Of a DNA stretch of 64,000 nt, positions 59,760 to 64,000 are shown piece by piece (within the stretch, counting starts at the first letter, position 1; the number at the start of each line of letters is the position of its first letter). The position numbers were made by a program, and so were the translations under genes. The notes below the pieces were generated by a model that saw only the letters and a list, made by a program, of their open reading frames with translations, made no database searches and was not told the DNA's origin. Location of the stretch: positions 30,404,912 through 30,468,911 of the forward strand of contig NC_092675.1 in the NCBI RefSeq assembly GCF_964355755.1, read 5' to 3'. This DNA is from Antedon mediterranea. Taxonomy: Eukaryota; Echinodermata; Crinoidea; Comatulida; Antedonidae.

Positions 59760-62494
59760 TTACAGATTTATGCTTTCATAAATGTCACATGAATCGTCGG
59801 CGCAAATATTTGCAATTTCATAACACAACTTGTAATGATTCTGAGGGAAATAAAGAAGAACAATTGTACATAAAAAAATGATGAAAAGAAAATATTATGT
59901 TTTTACTCATGTGTAATGTAGTGTCTAATATTAGCTTTATATGAAGTGATCATTAATTTAATTTCAGTTATCTCCTTCAACAAAAAATAGACTGAGCCCA
60001 ACGTGTCCAAATTATATTTACTTAATTATGAATAAAGTAATAACTTGTGAAATCTGCAAAAATCTTTAAACGTTACCTCTGTGTCAAGCAGCGATGAAGA
60101 AACGCGTTTGATACGTTTCACTGTGTGGTAGACATCAACCAACGCGTTTGCATTCATCTTACGAACGATTATGTCCACTGCACAGAAAAATCCACTTCGG
60201 CTCTCGTCCCTAGAGTAACAAGATCAATAAAAATATTGTTGTGGCGATGGTTTAATAATTAGTAAAATCGTTGAAGAACATGTTAATATTCTGTTTGTTT
60301 ATACAACATTAAAATCTTTTTCTGAATTATGGGATGGGTATTTGTGCAGTTTCGTCAGTGTTTTTCCTATGTTATCTTACGTTCAAGTTATATTGGTCAT
60401 ACATTCAAATAATTAACGATATGATGCGCATAGGCACCGTAAGTGGGCCTATAGACTCTACACCCATATTTCCTCAAAATATAATCTGCCCTAGTAAGTG
60501 TTTACCATATTTACCAATAATTTAGTTTAACTTCAGTCCATAACAAATTTAGACGTCTTTAGACATTGTCCATTTCCCTCTATTCAAGTTTGGTAAGATC
60601 GTTTATGTATGACGTATATGCAGATTGGAGTAATACTTACAAACTACAAACTGTAACATAGTCATCTCGGTTATTAGTTCGTTGAACTTCTCTGACATCG
60701 TCACAGAATTGTTTAAAGTATCCAAGATATGAAGGTTTCTGTGATTCTTTAGGCCAGTCCAGAAATGTCAGGTGACATATCTCACGTGGAATTTCCTTGC
60801 CCTAATAATAAATAAATCCCAGTAAAACCTGTGTATTTACGGAAATCTACGAGAGTAGGTAACAGGTGTACGAGCTAACCAAATATAAACTCTTATATTT
60901 TTAAAGTTTTTCTTCTTAATTTTAATTAAGGGTTTAGTTTTGAACCTTCCAAACATGAAAATCTGCTTAGTTGGCAGCTACCTTTTGTTTCTCAATTAGT
61001 GCATATACACTTTGTATTCGCTATTATTCAATTTAATGAATTATCATTTAAAAAAAAATTAGACTATGTTTAATTATTTGGTACAATTTTCACAATAGGC
61101 CTACTTACCTTAGTCAATTTAAGTATTCGTTTTAAAACGCAATCAATCTTCTCAGAGGATAAAACTTCAACTGTGAATTGACCTTTTGTCATCTTACGTT
61201 TAGGAACAAGTGAACCAATTCTCTAAATTAATAAAAACAGTAATCTTAGCATTGACTTATTATCATTCCAACTTGATAAGGTTGTTACTTAAATCGCATT
61301 GAAAAATAAAATCAACCAATTAATGTTAATAATTAAATAATTAATAAACTTTATTTTTGACTCAATAGCAAGTTTATAGTGTTTAATTTACTTTTAAAAT
61401 GTGTGATGCAGCTGATAAATGTACCGATGGGTTTATACATTAGGACCAGTGTACTCTGGAAATGTGTGGAATAAAAATAATGTGTAATCCTTATGTGTGC
61501 ATTATGATCAGTATATTCACTTAAATTGTAAGTGGACAGATTTGAAAAAAAAGATTTGAGACTAATCTAAAAGCATAATGGATGACTAGAGCACTCAATT
61601 ACATTAATACGTTACCTCATCTTCTGCATCTAACATCACCACTGTATATGACTTGTATTTATAAATCATCTCCCAGAAATTATAAAAATCAGTTAGTGTT
61701 GATTCCCGTGGTACAAGATATGACTAAACAAAGAAATATTATAATAATCATTATTATATCATTACGTTGGTAAGAACAGTTTTCACAGTTTTGCAGATCA
61801 TACAACAAAGTTTAAAGATAAACATAGGATATTACAGCATCAATATAATTCCATTTCGGAAATTAGATACAGTTGAATGTATTCGTGTTTACGTTAAAGT
61901 ATCTTACGTTGGTACTTTTAGTATTGGAATATACAACGTCTTCTTCAATATCCATACCAATCAATAGAGGTTCAGAAACCTTAGCTATTAATTAAATAAA
62001 AACAAACATGTGAAACGTTTAAACAAACAAACTAATCAAACTCCTAAAAACGATCCAACGTTAATTTAAATGCATTTTTGATCTAAATTAGTACATATAT
62101 CTCTACAAAAATGTACTTTCATCGCGAAACCAGTCATAACAATAACTTTTGCGACGAAATTACAAAATAGCTGGCGTTGTTGTATTTCAAAAGCAATAGT
62201 ATAAACAAATATTTTCCGAACGCGAACAGATATTTTTTCGTACACGATTTTCGTACACGAAAAAAAGTACTATTAAACGATCGTTTAATAGTGCGAACTA
62301 TTGCACGCCATATGACATACAATCGTCCAATCAAATTTCAGGAATTTATATAGGCGTTATATAAAATGTTAATAAATAATAACGCCATTATACTCTTGAA
62401 ACTGGAGCTAATTTTAGTGGGACTAAAAGAGTGAACACTTACCTCGCAATGTGTAATCATTTTGTGTTTGGATTGATAGAAGAGCTTCAATGTT
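59760..62494 (-). CDS. Gene 4: D2 end of a fourth receptor PTP (upstream part outside window)
   Basis: Exons, high to low: 62443-62494, 61908-61984, 61616-61723, 61109-61222, 60641-60801, 60077-60209 and terminal 59760-59840 (ends ESINL then TAA). They match the last seven exons of gene 2 in order, phase and nearly in length; 61908-61984 is one codon longer and 61616-61723 three codons shorter. The WPD position reads DWPKES. The P-loop reads TVCSLDESRSGFFCAVD, so Cys and Arg keep the CX5R spacing although His is Val. No D1 or ectodomain exon is visible up to 64000; they may lie beyond the window or be missing. A LINE lies directly upstream (62525-63640). Confidence 0.85.
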
Positions 62495-62524
62495 CTGTTA
62501 AAAACCATCGATAAATATCAAACA

Positions 62525-63640
62525 TGATAATAATAGTAATAATAAGATTTTTATAGCGCACATACCACTCCAGAGTGCTCAAGGCGCATTTAAAAATAAA
62601 AAAGAAATAAATCATACAAATTCCTGACAAATAAAATGCAATTTCTTTGGAGGGTCCCCATCCGTTGTCGTTCTGTCGCGGTCCCGGACCCCTACCTAGG
62701 TGACCAAACAAAGGAGCAGGATACACATTTGCCTTGCCACAGACGACCGGGTGCTCAGAGACAACAACCAAGACAGAGGCACCCCAAAGATAATGCTGGC
62801 CAGGAAAAGGTATACAAAACAATTCTAAGTCTAAAAAACTTTAAGAAACCTCATGATTTCCATATGCCTTAATAATAAATGTGTTTTTAATAATTTTTTA
62901 AAAGTATCAACAGTTTTGCAAAATCTTATAGAGCTCGGTAGAGCATTCCACAGACGAGGAGCAGTAACGGAGAATGCTCTTTCACCCCATGAGTGGTGAG
63001 ACTTAGGCTGATGTAGAAGCAGCGAGTCACTAGAACGCAGATTACGTCCGGGAACATACAGCCTAAGCATGTCAGAAATATATTCAGGAGCCATGCCATT
63101 TATAGACTTAAAAACAAAGAGTAATATTTTAAAAACAATGCGGTACCTAACAGGGAGCCAATGCAATATTTCCAAAGTATTTGATATGTGTCCATATCTT
63201 GGTAATTTTTTAACAACTCGTGCCGCTGTATTTTGAATCAGTTGGAGCCTGTGGAGTTGTTTTTGTGGTAGCCCGTATAGCAAAGAGTTTCCCATATCTA
63301 GTCGTGAAGTGACAAAAGCATGAACAAGTTGTTTAGCTGCTGTCTCATTCATAAACTTGCGAATCCTTCGAATGTTTCGCAAGTGAAAAGACGACGCAGA
63401 AATAGTTTTGGAGATATGAGAAATCATAGTCATACCCACATCCATTTCAACCTGCCTAGCCGGGTCAATTTGGGTTTCACCAATGTGAATAAAGCTTGGT
63501 GGCAGTTTTTCCAACTGCTGTTTTGATCCAAAGAAAACAAATTCTGTTTTTTCATCATTTAATTTAAGAAAGTTGTTTTTCATCCAGACACGCAATTCAT
63601 AGATACAATGTTGGAGCAATTCCAAAGAAATGATCAATGT
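62525..63640 (-). mobile_element. 5'-truncated LINE upstream of gene 4 exons
   Basis: The minus-strand ORF 63637-62831 encodes the C-terminal part of a CR1/L2-like reverse transcriptase: WMKNNFLKLNDEKTEFVFFG, HAFVTSRLDMGNSLLYGLP, LQLIQNTAARVVKKLPRYGH, LHWLPVRYRIVFKILLFVFK and WGERAFSVTAPRLWNALPSS. A few residues around ARQVEMDVGMTM look deleted relative to the usual NLGV motif. The 3' UTR runs through 62636-62826 (also found alone at 35327-35530) and ends with a TATAGCGC and ATT-rich tail. Confidence 0.85.
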
Positions 63641-64000
63641 TGTATATTAATCAGACTGTTGTTTTTTTACTTTAAAAATTACATTTTAAGTACTTCATCC
63701 AAATATACACATTTAAAATTGTTAGGCCTAAAATTGTTATTATAGGTTTTGATCGACCTAATTAAGAGGGAGCTTTTCATTTGCGACGATTTACAACCTA
63801 TCAAGAAATCAAGCGAAGAAGCACGTCCTAATACTTTCACATACTAACTATTCACTAGTTTTTATGTCGTCACAAATCAAAAACTCCATAATATTTATTC
63901 ATAATATGCACAACACAAATATTATTTCGATAGTACTTCTATTAGATTCTTCATTCTTATATTTTACTTATTAACATAATTTGATGATATAAGACATTTT

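Noticed and set aside
62636-62872. Open frame shared with 35294-35560
   Set aside because: It is the 3' UTR of a LINE, present as a repeat; translation has no meaning.

Overview
This is eukaryotic, intron-rich, AT-rich metazoan DNA. Exons of 31-408 bp with GT/AG borders are separated by introns carrying tRNA-derived SINEs, non-LTR retroelements and foldback elements. The domain repertoire, the repeats and the very frequent octamer TAGGCCTA suggest an invertebrate deuterostome, most likely an echinoderm. That placement is inference.

The window is a cluster of four paralogous receptor genes with one design: signal peptide, two Ig-like domains, four EGF-like domains, several fibronectin type III (FN3) domains, one membrane span and two tandem protein tyrosine phosphatase (PTP) domains, D1 and D2. 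The outer part (Ig-Ig-EGF-FN3, including the CPPDPVGC motif in the second EGF) resembles the angiopoietin receptors Tie1/Tie2. The inner part is a receptor phosphatase, not a kinase. Gene 1 (minus, 1-11002) is cut by the left edge inside D2. Gene 2 (minus, 13675-25306) is complete, with 29 exons and 1408 codons. Gene 3 (plus, 31769-57633) is complete, with 41 exons and 2269 codons, and carries an in-frame duplication of the whole Ig-Ig-EGF4-FN3 block plus extra FN3 domains. Gene 4 (minus, 59760-62494) shows only its last six D2 exons. The exon models of genes 2 and 3 each sum to a multiple of three from ATG to stop.

Gene 3 keeps a complete D1 active site ([17 protein letters not shown]). Genes 1 and 2 have lost the D1 catalytic cysteine codon, the P-loop arginine, the WPD aspartate and the tyrosine-recognition loop, so they look like pseudophosphatase receptors. 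All visible D2 domains are degenerate. The cluster may therefore pair one catalytic receptor with dead, decoy or scaffold paralogs that share its ectodomain.

Between genes: 11003-13674 holds a conserved upstream element, a SINE, a GACC repeat, a DNA-transposon-like element and an irregular AGCTAATGTAGA repeat. 25307-31768 holds the matching upstream element and SINE (broken by a foldback MITE), a LINE split by a nested insertion, about 3.2 kb with nothing recognisable, and the gene 3 upstream element. 57634-59759 is the convergent 3' region of genes 3 and 4. 62495-64000 holds a truncated LINE. A nearly intact LINE lies in intron 7 of gene 3.
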